Part shown: piece after piece, positions 1 to 8,145 of the stretch
Position numbering within the stretch: position 1 is the stretch's first letter
How the letters are laid out: each line of letters begins with the position of its first letter
Source: Pyrinomonadaceae bacterium
Lineage (GTDB): Bacteria > Acidobacteriota > Blastocatellia > Pyrinomonadales > Pyrinomonadaceae
Assembly (NCBI GenBank): GCA_017983495.1
Contig: JAGOBH010000008.1
Location: 62,001 to 126,000 of the forward strand
Direction of reading: 5' to 3'
Length of the DNA: 64,000 nt
Notes under the pieces: generated by a model
What the model was told of the DNA's origin: nothing
The model's input: the letters and a program-made list of their open reading frames with translations, nothing else
Databases searched by the model: none
Made by a program: the position numbers and the translations under genes

Positions 1-1263
1 ACTTTACCGCCGCTTGAGATCGAGGAATACAGCCTTTCGAACGGCCTGCGGGTCGTGCTGAACCCTGACAACGCGATCCCGGTCGTCTCGGTTGCCGTGT
101 ATTACAACGTCGGTTCGCGAAATGAGCGTGCCGACCGCACCGGGTTTGCTCATCTGTTCGAGCATATGATGTTCCAGGGTTCTGAGAATGTCCCCAAAGC
201 GGGCCATTTCCAGCACATCATGAAAGCCGGCGGGACGATGAACGGCACAACGTCGAGCGAGCGTACGAATTACTACGAGACCTTGCCCGCAAGCCAATTA
301 CCGCTTGCCCTGTGGCTCGAATCGGACCGGATGCGAAGCTTAGCCGTTACGCAGGAAAATCTCGACAATCAGCGCGAAGCCGTTAAGGAAGAGAAGCGAC
401 TGCGTTATGACAATCAGCCGTACGGGCAGATATTCGACCTGATCAACGAGATGATCTACAAGAATTTTGCCAATTCTCACTCGACGATCGGTTCGATGGA
501 CCATCTCGACGCGGCGACGGTCGAGGACGTGCAGGAATTTTTCAGGATCTACTACGCTCCGAATAATGCCGTCATCACGCTCTCGGGTGCATTCGAACCG
601 GCACAGGCAAAAGAACTGATCGAGACCTATTTTGGAGATATCGCTTCGCAGCCGCTGCCGCCGCCGCTCGACGTCAGCGAACCGCCCGAGGTCGCAGCGA
701 CCTACAAGGAATGGGAAGACAAACTCGCACCGTTCCCGGCGTTCCTGATCGGCTGGAAGATACCGCAGCGGCGCACACCGGAATTTAACGCTCTCTATCT
801 CGCCGGTAAGGTGCTGTACGACGGCGAGAGCTCGCGTTTGTATCAAAAGCTGGTCAAAGGCGAAGAGTCGGTCATTCAGCTATTTGGATTTACCGACGAA
901 CGCCGCGGCCCGTCGAGCATTTTTATCGGTGCGATCCCCAAACCCGAAGAAGATCTGAGCAAGATTCGCGAAACGATCATGAACGAGATCCGCGATCTTG
1001 CCTCGCACGGCCCGTCGGCCGAAGAGATGGAAAAGATCGAGAACCAATTATTGAACGATTCGGTGCGTCTGCGGCAATCGTCAATGTCGCGTGCCCAGCA
1101 GATCGCCGAATTTGCGCTTTACGACGGCGACCCGACGCTGATCAATACGGAACTCAACGAATTGCTGTCAGTCACCGCTGAGCAGATTCGTATGGCTGCC
1201 GCACATTATCTGAATACTGAAAACCGTGCTCTGCTCGACGTCGTTCCGGCAGGGAAGGGATAA
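1..1263 (+). CDS. M16 family zinc metallopeptidase, catalytic subunit (5' end cut by window)
   Basis: The frame is open from the first base (T-L-P-P-L-E-I-E-E-Y...), so the true start lies upstream and the first Met near base 55 is internal. The inverted zinc motif HxxEH of M16 (pitrilysin/insulinase) peptidases is visible as HLFEH in FAHLFEHMMFQGS, and the distal Glu is in the ALWLESDRM segment. The C-terminal half has the second M16 fold. About 420 residues are present, which fits a single-chain half-size member working with a partner. The next gene on the same strand encodes an M16 protein without the zinc motif, so the two probably form an active/inactive heterodimer that degrades peptides in the periplasm or at the membrane. 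A signal peptide cannot be judged because the N-terminus is missing. Confidence 0.93.
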   Translation, partial: TLPPLEIEEYSLSNGLRVVLNPDNAIPVVSVAVYYNVGSRNERADRTGFAHLFEHMMFQGSENVPKAGHFQHIMKAGGTMNGTTSSERTNYYETLPASQLPLALWLESDRMRSLAVTQENLDNQREAVKEEKRLRYDNQPYGQIFDLINEMIYKNFANSHSTIGSMDHLDAATVEDVQEFFRIYYAPNNAVITLSGAFEPAQAKELIETYFGDIASQPLPPPLDVSEPPEVAATYKEWEDKLAPFPAFLIGWKIPQRRTPEFNALYLAGKVLYDGESSRLYQKLVKGEESVIQLFGFTDERRGPSSIFIGAIPKPEEDLSKIRETIMNEIRDLASHGPSAEEMEKIENQLLNDSVRLRQSSMSRAQQIAEFALYDGDPTLINTELNELLSVTAEQIRMAAAHYLNTENRALLDVVPAGKG

Positions 1264-1270
1264 GAGGAAT

Positions 1271-1433
1271 TCACCACGGAGGCAAAGAGAACATAGAGCT
1301 ATTAAACAGGATGGACAGGATAGGCAGGATTTTGATTTTATTCAGATGGTCGAGTGATAAGTAGATCGTTTATATCCTGTGTATCCTGTTGATATTTCTT
1401 ACTGATCTCTATGTACTCCGTGCCACTGTGGTA
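1271..1433. repeat. Nested long inverted repeat between two M16 genes
   Basis: The 181-base gap holds two nested imperfect inverted repeats. The outer arms are 1271-1300 (tcaccacggaggcaaagaga...) and 1404-1433 (...ctccgtgccactgtggta). The inner arms are 1305-1330, made of repeated acaggat words, and 1371-1393, with two atcctgt words. Folded, it would give a long interrupted cruciform or RNA hairpin. Its right end is 11 bases before the next start codon. It resembles dispersed intergenic repeats seen in several phyla, but copy number cannot be tested here. Confidence 0.75.
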
Positions 1434-1444
1434 AAAATAAATTT

Positions 1445-3148
1445 ATGACCCCAGAATTACGCAAGAATCCGCCCGGACCGCTTGAGCCGGTCGCATTTGA
1501 GATACCGCAGCCGTTTCAGACGACGCTCGATAACGGGCTCCGGCTGGTAATATTCGAGCACGAACGGCTCCCGCTGGTGAGCTATCGGCTGGCATTTTCT
1601 AGCGGCGACGCAGAAGATCCGGCAGAATCGACCGGCCTGACGACGGCCGTCACCTCGATGCTGACCGAGGGAACTGAGGGCTACACGAGTCTGCAACTCG
1701 CCGAAAAGACCGAACGGCTGGGTGCGAGCATCTCTTCAAGCTCGTCGGACGATTTCACGATCGTTGCGGCGTCCAGCTTGTCGTTATACAGTTCGGAAAT
1801 TCTCCATCTGATGGCTGAGGTCGTTCTGCGGCCGACGTTTCCGGAAAACGAATTGGACCTGTATCGGCGGAATACGATCGAGAATCTGCGGTTTCAACGC
1901 TCGCAGCCGGGCTTTCTCGCAGGTGAGCAGGCGGCCCGGATCGTTTACGGAGATCATCCTTATTCGAAGGTGTCGCCAAAGCCCGCCGATATCGAAAAGC
2001 TCACACGCGAGCAGCTTACGGAGTTTCACGCGGCACGATTTATCCCGAACAACGCGATGTTCATCGTCGTCGGTGACGTAAAGCGTGACGAGATCATCGC
2101 CGAGATCACCGAACTGTTTGGCGACTGGCAGATGGGCAAAGCGGCCTCGACGGATTTTCCGGCGCCTCCGACCCGCACTTCGCGGTCGCTGACGATCGTC
2201 GACAGGCCCGGATCGGCTCAGTCGAACATTGTTCTGACAACGCTCGGTGTAAAACGCTCGGACCCAGATTATTTCCCGCTGCTGGTAATGAATCAGGTGC
2301 TCGGAGCCGGAGCGTCGTCCCGCGTTTTCATGAATCTGCGGGAAGAAAAGGGCTATACCTACGGAGCGTATACCCGCCTGGATTTCAAGAAGCTTGCCGG
2401 TGAATTCGAAGCAACCGCTGAGGTCCGCACCGCGGTCACCGGCGAATCGCTAAAGGAGTTTTTCTACGAACTCGACCGGATCCGAAGCGAAAAGGTCGGC
2501 GACGAGGAACTCGCGGATGCCAAGAATTTTCTGACCGGTGTTTTTCCGATCCGTGCGGAAACGCAAGAAGGACTGACCAACTTGATCGTCAATCAGCATT
2601 TGTACGGATTGCCGGCGGATTATCTGCAAACCTATCGCGATCATATCGACGCCGTCACGGTCGATGACGTTCTGCGCGTTGCCCAAAAGCACGTTCGTCC
2701 GTCGGAAGTCGCAATCGTTATCGTGGGCGATGCCGGTGATGTGCTGCCGCAGGCGACCGAATACGCGTCGAACGTCGAGGTCTTTGACACCGACGGCAAA
2801 CCTCAGGATGTGGCAAAATACGCAGCGGCCGATCCTGGCGAGACTGCCAACGTAGCCGGAAAATGGAAGCTGAATATCGATTTTCAGGGCCAGCAGCTGC
2901 CGGTGACCTTGATACTCGAGCAAAACGGCGAAGATGTCACCGGCGTGCTTGAAACCATGCTCGGCAACGGTAAGATCTCGGGCGGCAAGGTGACGGGCAG
3001 TAAGCTCTCAGCTGTCGCAAACGCCGAGATGCAGGGACAACCGCTTGATTTTGATATAACAGGGAAGGTTGACGGAGATTCGATGAGCGGAACGCTCACG
3101 GCCCCGATCGTCCCTGATCCGCTGCCATTCAGCGGCAACAGGACGTAG
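1445..3148 (+). CDS. M16 family peptidase-like protein, non-catalytic subunit with C-terminal beta-domain
   Basis: The protein has 567 residues. Residues about 15-440 form the two-domain M16 fold. The position of HxxEH reads GLTTAVTSML, so the zinc ligands and the catalytic Glu are absent. It keeps the R/Y-type EEKGYTYGAY segment (about residue 300) typical of the substrate-binding, inactive partner in bacterial M16 heterodimers. The last roughly 100 residues are an extra region rich in short beta strands (GKWKLNIDFQG...QNGEDVTGVLET...), ending with FSGNRT. This resembles a small lipocalin- or barrel-like add-on, but I do not recognise the family. No clear Shine-Dalgarno precedes the ATG, which abuts the upstream repeat. 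No signal peptide is evident at this start. Confidence 0.9.
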   Translation: MTPELRKNPPGPLEPVAFEIPQPFQTTLDNGLRLVIFEHERLPLVSYRLAFSSGDAEDPAESTGLTTAVTSMLTEGTEGYTSLQLAEKTERLGASISSSSSDDFTIVAASSLSLYSSEILHLMAEVVLRPTFPENELDLYRRNTIENLRFQRSQPGFLAGEQAARIVYGDHPYSKVSPKPADIEKLTREQLTEFHAARFIPNNAMFIVVGDVKRDEIIAEITELFGDWQMGKAASTDFPAPPTRTSRSLTIVDRPGSAQSNIVLTTLGVKRSDPDYFPLLVMNQVLGAGASSRVFMNLREEKGYTYGAYTRLDFKKLAGEFEATAEVRTAVTGESLKEFFYELDRIRSEKVGDEELADAKNFLTGVFPIRAETQEGLTNLIVNQHLYGLPADYLQTYRDHIDAVTVDDVLRVAQKHVRPSEVAIVIVGDAGDVLPQATEYASNVEVFDTDGKPQDVAKYAAADPGETANVAGKWKLNIDFQGQQLPVTLILEQNGEDVTGVLETMLGNGKISGGKVTGSKLSAVANAEMQGQPLDFDITGKVDGDSMSGTLTAPIVPDPLPFSGNRT

Positions 3149-3154
3149 GAAGTT

Positions 3155-3227
3155 AGCTCACGAAACACACTAAAGGCACGAAATAAGAGGGATTCTCTTT
3201 TCGTGCCTTTTGTGATTCTTGTGAACT
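3155..3227. terminator. Imperfect inverted repeat between convergent genes
   Basis: Left arm 3155-3186 (...ctaaaggcacgaaataag) and right arm 3197-3227 (cttttcgtgccttttgtga...) are imperfectly complementary over about 30 bases. It lies between the stop of the M16 gene (plus) and the stop of a VOC gene (minus), so it may terminate transcription from both sides. The arm wording resembles dispersed intergenic repeats. Confidence 0.6.
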
Positions 3228-3230
3228 GGT

Positions 3231-3641
3231 TTAAGCCTGAGGTTGAAAGAACTGGATGACCGCAAAGGCGGCTCCCGACGGATCGGCGACCACCGCCATC
3301 CGGCCGACGCCCGGAGCGTCAAACGGCGGAACGCGAACGCTGCCACCATTTTCGGTGATCTTAGCCACGGTTTCGTCCGTATTGTCGACCGCAATATAGG
3401 TGCTCCAATGCGACGGAGGCGGCGTCGGGCCCCAGTTTTCGTCGATCGCCATCATTCCGCCGTATGCCGTTCCGCCAATGACGATCTCTTTATAATCCAT
3501 CTGATCCATCTGGGTCACTTTGGTCTGCTCAAGCGTCCAGCCAAACATCTTTGAGTAAAAGTCGAGTGCCGCCGGCAGGTCTTTTGTAGCAAGTTCGCGC
3601 CAGCATATGTCTCCGTGCTTAGGTATTGTGAATTCAGCCAT
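3231..3641 (-). CDS. VOC family (glyoxalase/bleomycin-resistance fold) protein
   Basis: This 136-residue protein has a single vicinal-oxygen-chelate domain. The opening HGDICWRELATKDLPAALDFYSKMFGWTLEQ is the classic first beta-alpha-beta module. The ending VGRMAVVADPSGAAFAVIQFFQP is the second, with the DPxGAxFAV signature. It is close in sequence to the next gene, so the pair looks like a tandem duplication. The start is supported by an AAGGAGG-like site just upstream on the minus strand. Substrate is unknown; small VOC proteins include metal-dependent lyases, dioxygenases and antibiotic-binding proteins. Confidence 0.88.
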   Translation of the reverse strand: MAEFTIPKHGDICWRELATKDLPAALDFYSKMFGWTLEQTKVTQMDQMDYKEIVIGGTAYGGMMAIDENWGPTPPPSHWSTYIAVDNTDETVAKITENGGSVRVPPFDAPGVGRMAVVADPSGAAFAVIQFFQPQA

Positions 3642-3655
3642 GATCTTAATCCTCC

Positions 3656-4078
3656 TTACATGTTCGGTTTGAACGTCGCAAACATCGCCCCGGTCGGGTC
3701 TTCGATAATGCTCATGCGACCAACATTCGGTATGTCCATCGTTTTGTGGACCTTTGCCCCAAGCTCGGTTGCACGAGCTGCGGCTTCATCGACGTCGTCC
3801 ACCGCGATGTAGATCATGAAATGCGGTGGCGGCGGATTTCCGCCAAACCACGCGGGGTCTATCTGATAAAGGCCGCCGGATGGATGACCGTGGCCGGTAT
3901 CAAATTCGCGATAGTCCATACCATCGGTGGCGGCTGCACTTTCCTGAAACGTCCATCCAAAGACGTTCTTGTAAAAATCGATGCACTTTTCGGCGTCATT
4001 TGTTGCGATCTCGGTCCAGACAAATTCGCCATGTGCGGGAATGCCCATTGCGGCCATTTCTCCCGGTTCTGCTGACAT
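3656..4078 (-). CDS. VOC family protein, tandem paralogue
   Basis: The protein has 140 residues with the same domain order as its neighbour: HGEFVWTEIATNDAEKCIDFYKNVFGWTFQ at the N-terminus and VGRMSIIEDPTGAMFATFKP at the C-terminus. An AGGAGG site six bases before ATG supports the start. Only 14 bases separate it from the downstream VOC gene, so the two are probably cotranscribed. The beta strand APxHFMIYIAVDDVDEAAARATELGA shows the typical mid-domain layout. No substrate can be inferred. Confidence 0.88.
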   Translation of the reverse strand: MSAEPGEMAAMGIPAHGEFVWTEIATNDAEKCIDFYKNVFGWTFQESAAATDGMDYREFDTGHGHPSGGLYQIDPAWFGGNPPPPHFMIYIAVDDVDEAAARATELGAKVHKTMDIPNVGRMSIIEDPTGAMFATFKPNM

Positions 4079-4164
4079 AAGTAACCTCCTGTAAAGTTAG
4101 AACTTCGAACGTGCCCCCTTGTACTGTGTTTCGCTAATATACGCGAAGTGTTAATAAAATGTTC

Positions 4165-4204
4165 AAAAGCGGCAGTTGCGTAAAGATCGCAGCTGCCGCC
4201 TTTT
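4165..4204 (-). terminator. Terminator hairpin downstream of the Rad52-like gene
   Basis: Arms 4165-4180 and 4188-4204 are nearly complementary (aaaagcggcagttgcg against cgcagctgccgcctttt) around a 7-base loop. Read on the minus strand, the G+C-rich stem is followed by ttttgaacatttt, a plausible intrinsic terminator. Confidence 0.65.
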
Positions 4205-4207
4205 GGA

Positions 4208-4280
4208 GTTTTGAGTTGCGTTGGGAGTTTTCACCAGCTTCATGGAGTAAGGCCGGACGGGTCGAACCGCAACTCAAAAC
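4208..4280. repeat. Perfect 13-bp inverted repeat with 47-base spacer
   Basis: gttttgagttgcg at 4208-4220 is the exact reverse complement of cgcaactcaaaac at 4268-4280. It sits between the Rad52-like gene and its terminator hairpin. The long spacer argues against a simple terminator. It may be another dispersed palindromic repeat. Confidence 0.6.
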
Positions 4281-4299
4281 AACTTGTTGACATCGCCGC

Positions 4300-5034
4300 T
4301 TATCCGGCCCGACGCATCTCGCCTGCGACCGCCGCTCCAGCGTTTCGCTGTAATCCCTGAAGATGATCGATGAGGTCCGAGGCGGCACGCTTGGAAAGTT
4401 CGTCGACGCTGCATTTGAACATCGCACCGCATTCGGCATTGGCGTCGAGCCCGCTCTCGCGAGCGATCGCACGGATCATGCCCAGCTGTTTCGCCGTGAC
4501 CATATCGCCAAGACTTCTCGCGACCGGATCAGCGACGCGTTGCGGCTCGGCCGGTTCGAAGCTGTCGGCCGCTTCGACAAATGCGAACGAATCGAACTCA
4601 CGCTTGTACAATTCGCGGGCTATGCCAAATTTCACGGCGGCACGCTTGAGGGCGTCGTGCTCGGCTTTTTTGATACCGGTCTCACTGAACGCCTTGCCGG
4701 TCCCGATGCCTTCGCGGGTAACGCCGTCGATCGTGATCGCCACGGTTATGGTGACGATCTCGCCGATCGCTCGGATGTCCTTAACTGTATGTCCCCAGTT
4801 CGGTGCATTTTCGTCGAGGATATCGGCGACCGTGTGCCATTCAACATAGTCGACCATTTGTACATGGCCGTTGCGGTCACGGTGAGCCGCACGCTGCCGC
4901 ACCAGATTGGGGTCGACGCTGCGTTTAAGTTCGCGAAGGGTCGACGAAAAATCAAGTACGTTATCGCCCGCCGTAATTGCCGGGACCGGAATCGTGGTGT
5001 CTGCCACTGTTTCATTAACTCTGTTCTGTTTCAT
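4300..5034 (-). CDS. Rad52/DdrA-like single-strand annealing protein
   Basis: The protein has 244 residues. Residues about 20-155 carry a Rad52-type pattern: a central beta region (GEIVTITVAITIDGVTREGIGTGKAF), then the helix GIKKAEHDALKRAAVKFGIARELYKRE. This matches the EKAxxxAxxDALKRALxxFG motif of Rad52 and Deinococcus DdrA. Such proteins coat single-stranded DNA and anneal complementary strands. Residues about 190-235 (TAKQLGMIRAIARESGL...LSKRAASDLIDHLQ) form a helical C-terminal module with the look of a small DNA-binding add-on. A good AGGAG site precedes the ATG. It is divergent from an XRE regulator across a 320-base gap with repeated words. The family is called from motifs only; the exact subgroup is unsure. 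Confidence 0.78.
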   Translation of the reverse strand: MKQNRVNETVADTTIPVPAITAGDNVLDFSSTLRELKRSVDPNLVRQRAAHRDRNGHVQMVDYVEWHTVADILDENAPNWGHTVKDIRAIGEIVTITVAITIDGVTREGIGTGKAFSETGIKKAEHDALKRAAVKFGIARELYKREFDSFAFVEAADSFEPAEPQRVADPVARSLGDMVTAKQLGMIRAIARESGLDANAECGAMFKCSVDELSKRAASDLIDHLQGLQRNAGAAVAGEMRRAG

Positions 5035-5182
5035 GATAATTTCTCCTAATGTGTGCCCAGATCTCGCAGTCGATCGTATTTTGTTTCATCCCGCTTGCCT
5101 GAGTGCGGGTCACGTTACGCTCGTCGGCTCGACCTCTGTTCGCCGTGATCAGGCGGTCACGACTCAGTTTTGTCTATCAATA

Positions 5183-5269
5183 GATGCAAATTGTGAATAT
5201 CCACGTTGCATGTATGAAACAATGTACCAGAATAATTTAAATGTTGCAAGGGTGAAACGAGGTGTTGCA
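5183..5269. promoter_or_regulatory. Repeated operator-like words between Rad52-like and XRE genes
   Basis: The A+T-rich divergent gap carries GTTGCA-N4-TGAAAC twice, at 5205-5220 and 5243-5258. A third GTTGCA half lies at 5264-5269 and a weaker TGCA...TGAA word at 5187-5197. The two full copies are 38 bases apart. Their position suggests binding sites for the adjacent XRE protein controlling both directions. Nothing else in the 5035-5354 gap was recognised. Confidence 0.5.
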
Positions 5270-5354
5270 ATCAAAAAAAAGTTGTGTTATGTTTTATCTA
5301 TGAAATGGCCTGTGCGTTCATAGCACACTTAATTCATGGAGGAATAAAGATAAA

Positions 5355-5744
5355 ATGGGATTCAAAAATGAAAGTCTAATTAACACTGTTGAGCTCGGCC
5401 GGGCGATCAAGCGTCATCGCGAAGAGCTTAAGCTGAGCCTGCGTGACGTTGCCGATGTAACGGGAGTATCGGCTTCCACATTGTCGCGTATCGAGAACGG
5501 AACGGGACGCCCGGATGCGGACAACATCGCCCGCCTGACGCAGTGGCTCGACATGCCTGTCGACCGCCTGATGCGTCACGCTGACGAATCGGTCGAGCCG
5601 GTGATCTATTATCCGCACGAAGCTACGCCCGAGATCGTCGAGGCTCACTTGCGTGCTGACCGCAAGCTTTCGCCCGAAACGGCCGAGGCGTTGTCGGAAC
5701 TGTTTCGTGTAGCTTACACGCAGTTCAGCAAGCAGAAGAAATAA
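5355..5744 (+). CDS. XRE-family helix-turn-helix transcriptional regulator
   Basis: This is a 129-residue protein. Residues about 12-68 are a Cro/CI-type HTH: ELGRAIKRHREELKLSLRDVADVTGVSASTLSRIENGTGRPDADNIARLTQWLDM. The C-terminal half (TPEIVEAHLRADRKLSPETAEALSELFRVAY) is a short helical region typical of XRE regulators without a peptidase domain, probably for dimerisation. GGAGG lies about 12 bases before the ATG. It probably represses itself and the divergent Rad52-like gene. No ImmA/IrrE-type peptidase gene is adjacent, so how repression is relieved is not visible. Confidence 0.88.
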   Translation: MGFKNESLINTVELGRAIKRHREELKLSLRDVADVTGVSASTLSRIENGTGRPDADNIARLTQWLDMPVDRLMRHADESVEPVIYYPHEATPEIVEAHLRADRKLSPETAEALSELFRVAYTQFSKQKK

Positions 5745-5784
5745 TTGGCAGCGATCTAAATATACACACACGAGAGAAACTGAT

Positions 5785-6171
5785 ATGACACGAAACAGCG
5801 TAACTAATTTCGGCGGCAACTTTTCGATCGACACGACGTTTGTGTTGTTTTTTCTGGCACTCGAATTCGGACAGAGCGTTCAATTTCTGGCCTTTGACTC
5901 ATTGTTAATGGCGATCACGATGTTGATGGTTCTCGTTCTGCCGTATTTTCTGCCGTCTACGGAAGAGCCGCCGGCATTTTCGGGTTGGTTGGCCGGACGC
6001 ATTGCGATCGCCTTTACCGGTTTGGTCGCGGGATTGGCTTTTCGTCAGAGTGTCGGAGTACTGTTGCCGGAAACTTTGAAGTTCGTGCCGATGACATTGC
6101 TTGTCTTCTCGGCGATGATCAGCTGTTATCTTCAGTTTTATGGTTTGATGAAACTCCGCCTGGCCAAATAG
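5785..6171 (+). CDS. Small multi-pass membrane protein of unknown function
   Basis: The protein has 128 residues and is very hydrophobic. Likely membrane segments are at about residues 17-35 (TTFVLFFLALEFGQSVQFLAF), 40-57, 72-90 and 98-120. I do not recognise the family. It begins 40 bases after the XRE stop and ends just before a strong intrinsic terminator, so XRE and this gene probably form a two-gene transcript. No enzymatic motif is visible. Confidence 0.7.
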   Translation: MTRNSVTNFGGNFSIDTTFVLFFLALEFGQSVQFLAFDSLLMAITMLMVLVLPYFLPSTEEPPAFSGWLAGRIAIAFTGLVAGLAFRQSVGVLLPETLKFVPMTLLVFSAMISCYLQFYGLMKLRLAK

Positions 6172-6201
6172 GCAAAAGGCGTCAGGCCGGAGATAAAACG
6201 A

Positions 6202-6240
6202 GATCCGCTCATGTTTCGGGAACATGAGCGGATCTTTTTT
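6202..6240 (+). terminator. Strong intrinsic terminator
   Basis: A perfect 14-bp stem (gatccgctcatgtt at 6202-6215, aacatgagcggatc at 6221-6234) with a 5-base loop is followed by six T. It ends the XRE-membrane protein transcript. In the other direction the T run is poor, so it mainly serves the plus strand. Confidence 0.92.
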
Positions 6241-6255
6241 GTCTATTTCTGTCTA

Positions 6256-7299
6256 TTAGGCGATGGTGCTGTGCATTGCAACAGATGCTGTCGTGTCAGC
6301 AACAACATCGTGGATCGCCTGGACCTGCGTCACCAAACTCATGTACTGAGCGGGAGTCAGGGCTTGAGCTCCGTCGCACAACGCCTCTTCCGGGCACGGA
6401 TGGACCTCGATAATAAGGCCGTCAGCACCGACAGCGACCGCGGCACGGGCAAGCGGTTCAACCATGTAATTTCGTCCGGTTCCATGTGAAGGGTCGACGA
6501 TGATCGGAAGGTGCGTGGCTCGTTGAACTGCCGGTACGATCGAAAGGTCGAGCGTATTTCGTGCGTGAGCCGCGAATGTACGGATACCGCGTTCGCACAG
6601 GATCACGTCATAGTTGCCCTCGGCCATGATGTACTCTGCGGCAAGCAAGAACTCGTCCAGCGTCGCCGAAAGGCCGCGTTTGAGCAGCACGGGCTTTCGC
6701 GTTTGGCCGACGTATTTGAGCAAGGAGAAATTCTGCATATTGCGGGCACCGATCTGGATGCAGTCACCATATCGTTCGACCGCGTCAACACCGTGCTCAT
6801 CCATTGCTTCGGTTACAATGTTCAGGCCGTATTCGTCGCGTACGTCGGCGAGCATCTTTAGCCCTTCTTCGCCCAGGCCCTGGAAAGCGTAAGGTGAAGT
6901 TCGCGGTTTGTATGCACCGCCGCGAAAGAATTTTGCACCGCTCTCGGCGACCGAACGAGCGGTTGTGAATAGTTGTTCTCGGGACTCGATCGCACAAGGG
7001 CCGGCGATGATCGCCAATTCGCTGCCGCCGATCGTCGCGTTTCCTACCTTTATGATCGATTTCTCAGGACGGATGTCCTTTGAAATTAGCTTATAGGGTT
7101 TAGTTACGCGAATTGCGTCGGCAACGCCAGGCAAATTTTCAAAATGTGCCGGATCGATCGAACCGCGGTTACCGGTGACGCCGATCGCCGTCCGATTCTC
7201 GCCCGGCAGCGTGTGTCCGCGAAAGCCGAGGGCCTCGATCACCTGAATTACTTTTTCTACATCGGCTGCGACAGCATCCGATTTCATTACGATCAACAT
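6256..7299 (-). CDS. aroF: 3-deoxy-7-phosphoheptulonate (DAHP) synthase
   Basis: This is a 347-residue protein of the type I beta class. Residues 1-70 form a small ferredoxin-like regulatory domain ([22 protein letters not shown]...). The TIM barrel follows, with [11 protein letters not shown] near residue 100, [32 protein letters not shown] and the closing [11 protein letters not shown] motif. It condenses phosphoenolpyruvate and erythrose 4-phosphate, the entry step to chorismate. It is the last gene of the trp run, 36 bases after trpA, so first-step supply and tryptophan-specific steps are probably transcribed together under the same attenuator. The N-terminal domain suggests feedback control by an aromatic product. 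Confidence 0.94.
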   Translation of the reverse strand: MLIVMKSDAVAADVEKVIQVIEALGFRGHTLPGENRTAIGVTGNRGSIDPAHFENLPGVADAIRVTKPYKLISKDIRPEKSIIKVGNATIGGSELAIIAGPCAIESREQLFTTARSVAESGAKFFRGGAYKPRTSPYAFQGLGEEGLKMLADVRDEYGLNIVTEAMDEHGVDAVERYGDCIQIGARNMQNFSLLKYVGQTRKPVLLKRGLSATLDEFLLAAEYIMAEGNYDVILCERGIRTFAAHARNTLDLSIVPAVQRATHLPIIVDPSHGTGRNYMVEPLARAAVAVGADGLIIEVHPCPEEALCDGAQALTPAQYMSLVTQVQAIHDVVADTTASVAMHSTIA

Positions 7300-7335
7300 A
7301 AATGCCTTAACCCCAATGGGTGCAAAACTCTAACT

Positions 7336-8145
7336 TTAGTTTTCGCGACCCATTTTTGCAAATTGCGGCAGCAGGCCGCAAACGAAACTTCCAACATCGG
7401 AAACCGCCAAATCGGGCGATGCAGCCGAGCCAATAACATTTACGATTGCCGAACCTACGACGGCTGCGTCTGCGTATCGCCAGACATCCGCGATCTGCTC
7501 CGCGGTCGAAATGCCAAAACCGACCGCGACGGGCAGGTCGGTGAACCGCCTCGTCCGCATGACAAGTTCTTCGGCTGCGGAACTGGTGGTGTCACGAGCT
7601 CCGGTCACACCCGCACGCGATACCGCATAGATAAAACCGCGTGCGACGGAGCAGATCTTTTCAAGCCGCTCGTCACTAGTGGTCGGTGCGACGAGCGAGA
7701 TCAGGTCGATGTTCCACTCACCGAGCAACTGCGAGATAGTGGCAGCTTCGTTCTCGATCACATCGGTCAAAAGAAGCCCGTCGATACCGGCGTCAGTCGC
7801 GGCATCGGCAAAACGCTTCAAGCCAAATCGCAAGATCGGATTAAAATAGCTAAAAAGCACAAGCGGCACATCGCTCTGTTTGCGAAAGTCGGCCGCCAGA
7901 TCGAGAACGCCCTGAAGCGTCGCACCCGCATCGATCGCCCGCTGTGACGACAGCTGGATCGTCGGCCCATCGGCCATCGGGTCGGTGAACGGTACGCCGA
8001 GTTCGATAACGTCGGCACCCATTTCCGCGAGTTTGAGCACGATCGCGAGTGATGTCGCAAGATCAGGGTCGCCGCCCGTCACAAAGGGAATAAATCCGCC
8101 GCCCCGCCGCTTGGCGTCGATTAACTTTTCTTTAATTCGGCTCAT
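7336..8145 (-). CDS. trpA: Tryptophan synthase alpha chain
   Basis: The 269-residue TIM-barrel protein has [13 protein letters not shown] near the start, containing the loop before the catalytic region. [23 protein letters not shown] carries the conserved Glu/Asp segment, and GLLLTDV and [14 protein letters not shown] lie further on. [13 protein letters not shown] is the phosphate-binding end. It cleaves indole-3-glycerol phosphate to indole, which is channelled to TrpB. The start overlaps the trpB stop in ATGA, implying coupled translation for a 1:1 complex. Length is normal. Confidence 0.97.
   Translation of the reverse strand: MSRIKEKLIDAKRRGGGFIPFVTGGDPDLATSLAIVLKLAEMGADVIELGVPFTDPMADGPTIQLSSQRAIDAGATLQGVLDLAADFRKQSDVPLVLFSYFNPILRFGLKRFADAATDAGIDGLLLTDVIENEAATISQLLGEWNIDLISLVAPTTSDERLEKICSVARGFIYAVSRAGVTGARDTTSSAAEELVMRTRRFTDLPVAVGFGISTAEQIADVWRYADAAVVGSAIVNVIGSAASPDLAVSDVGSFVCGLLPQFAKMGREN

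Noticed and set aside
4300..6240. Prophage remnant
   Set aside because: Rad52-like and XRE genes occur in phages, but no structural, integrase or lysis gene is present nearby.
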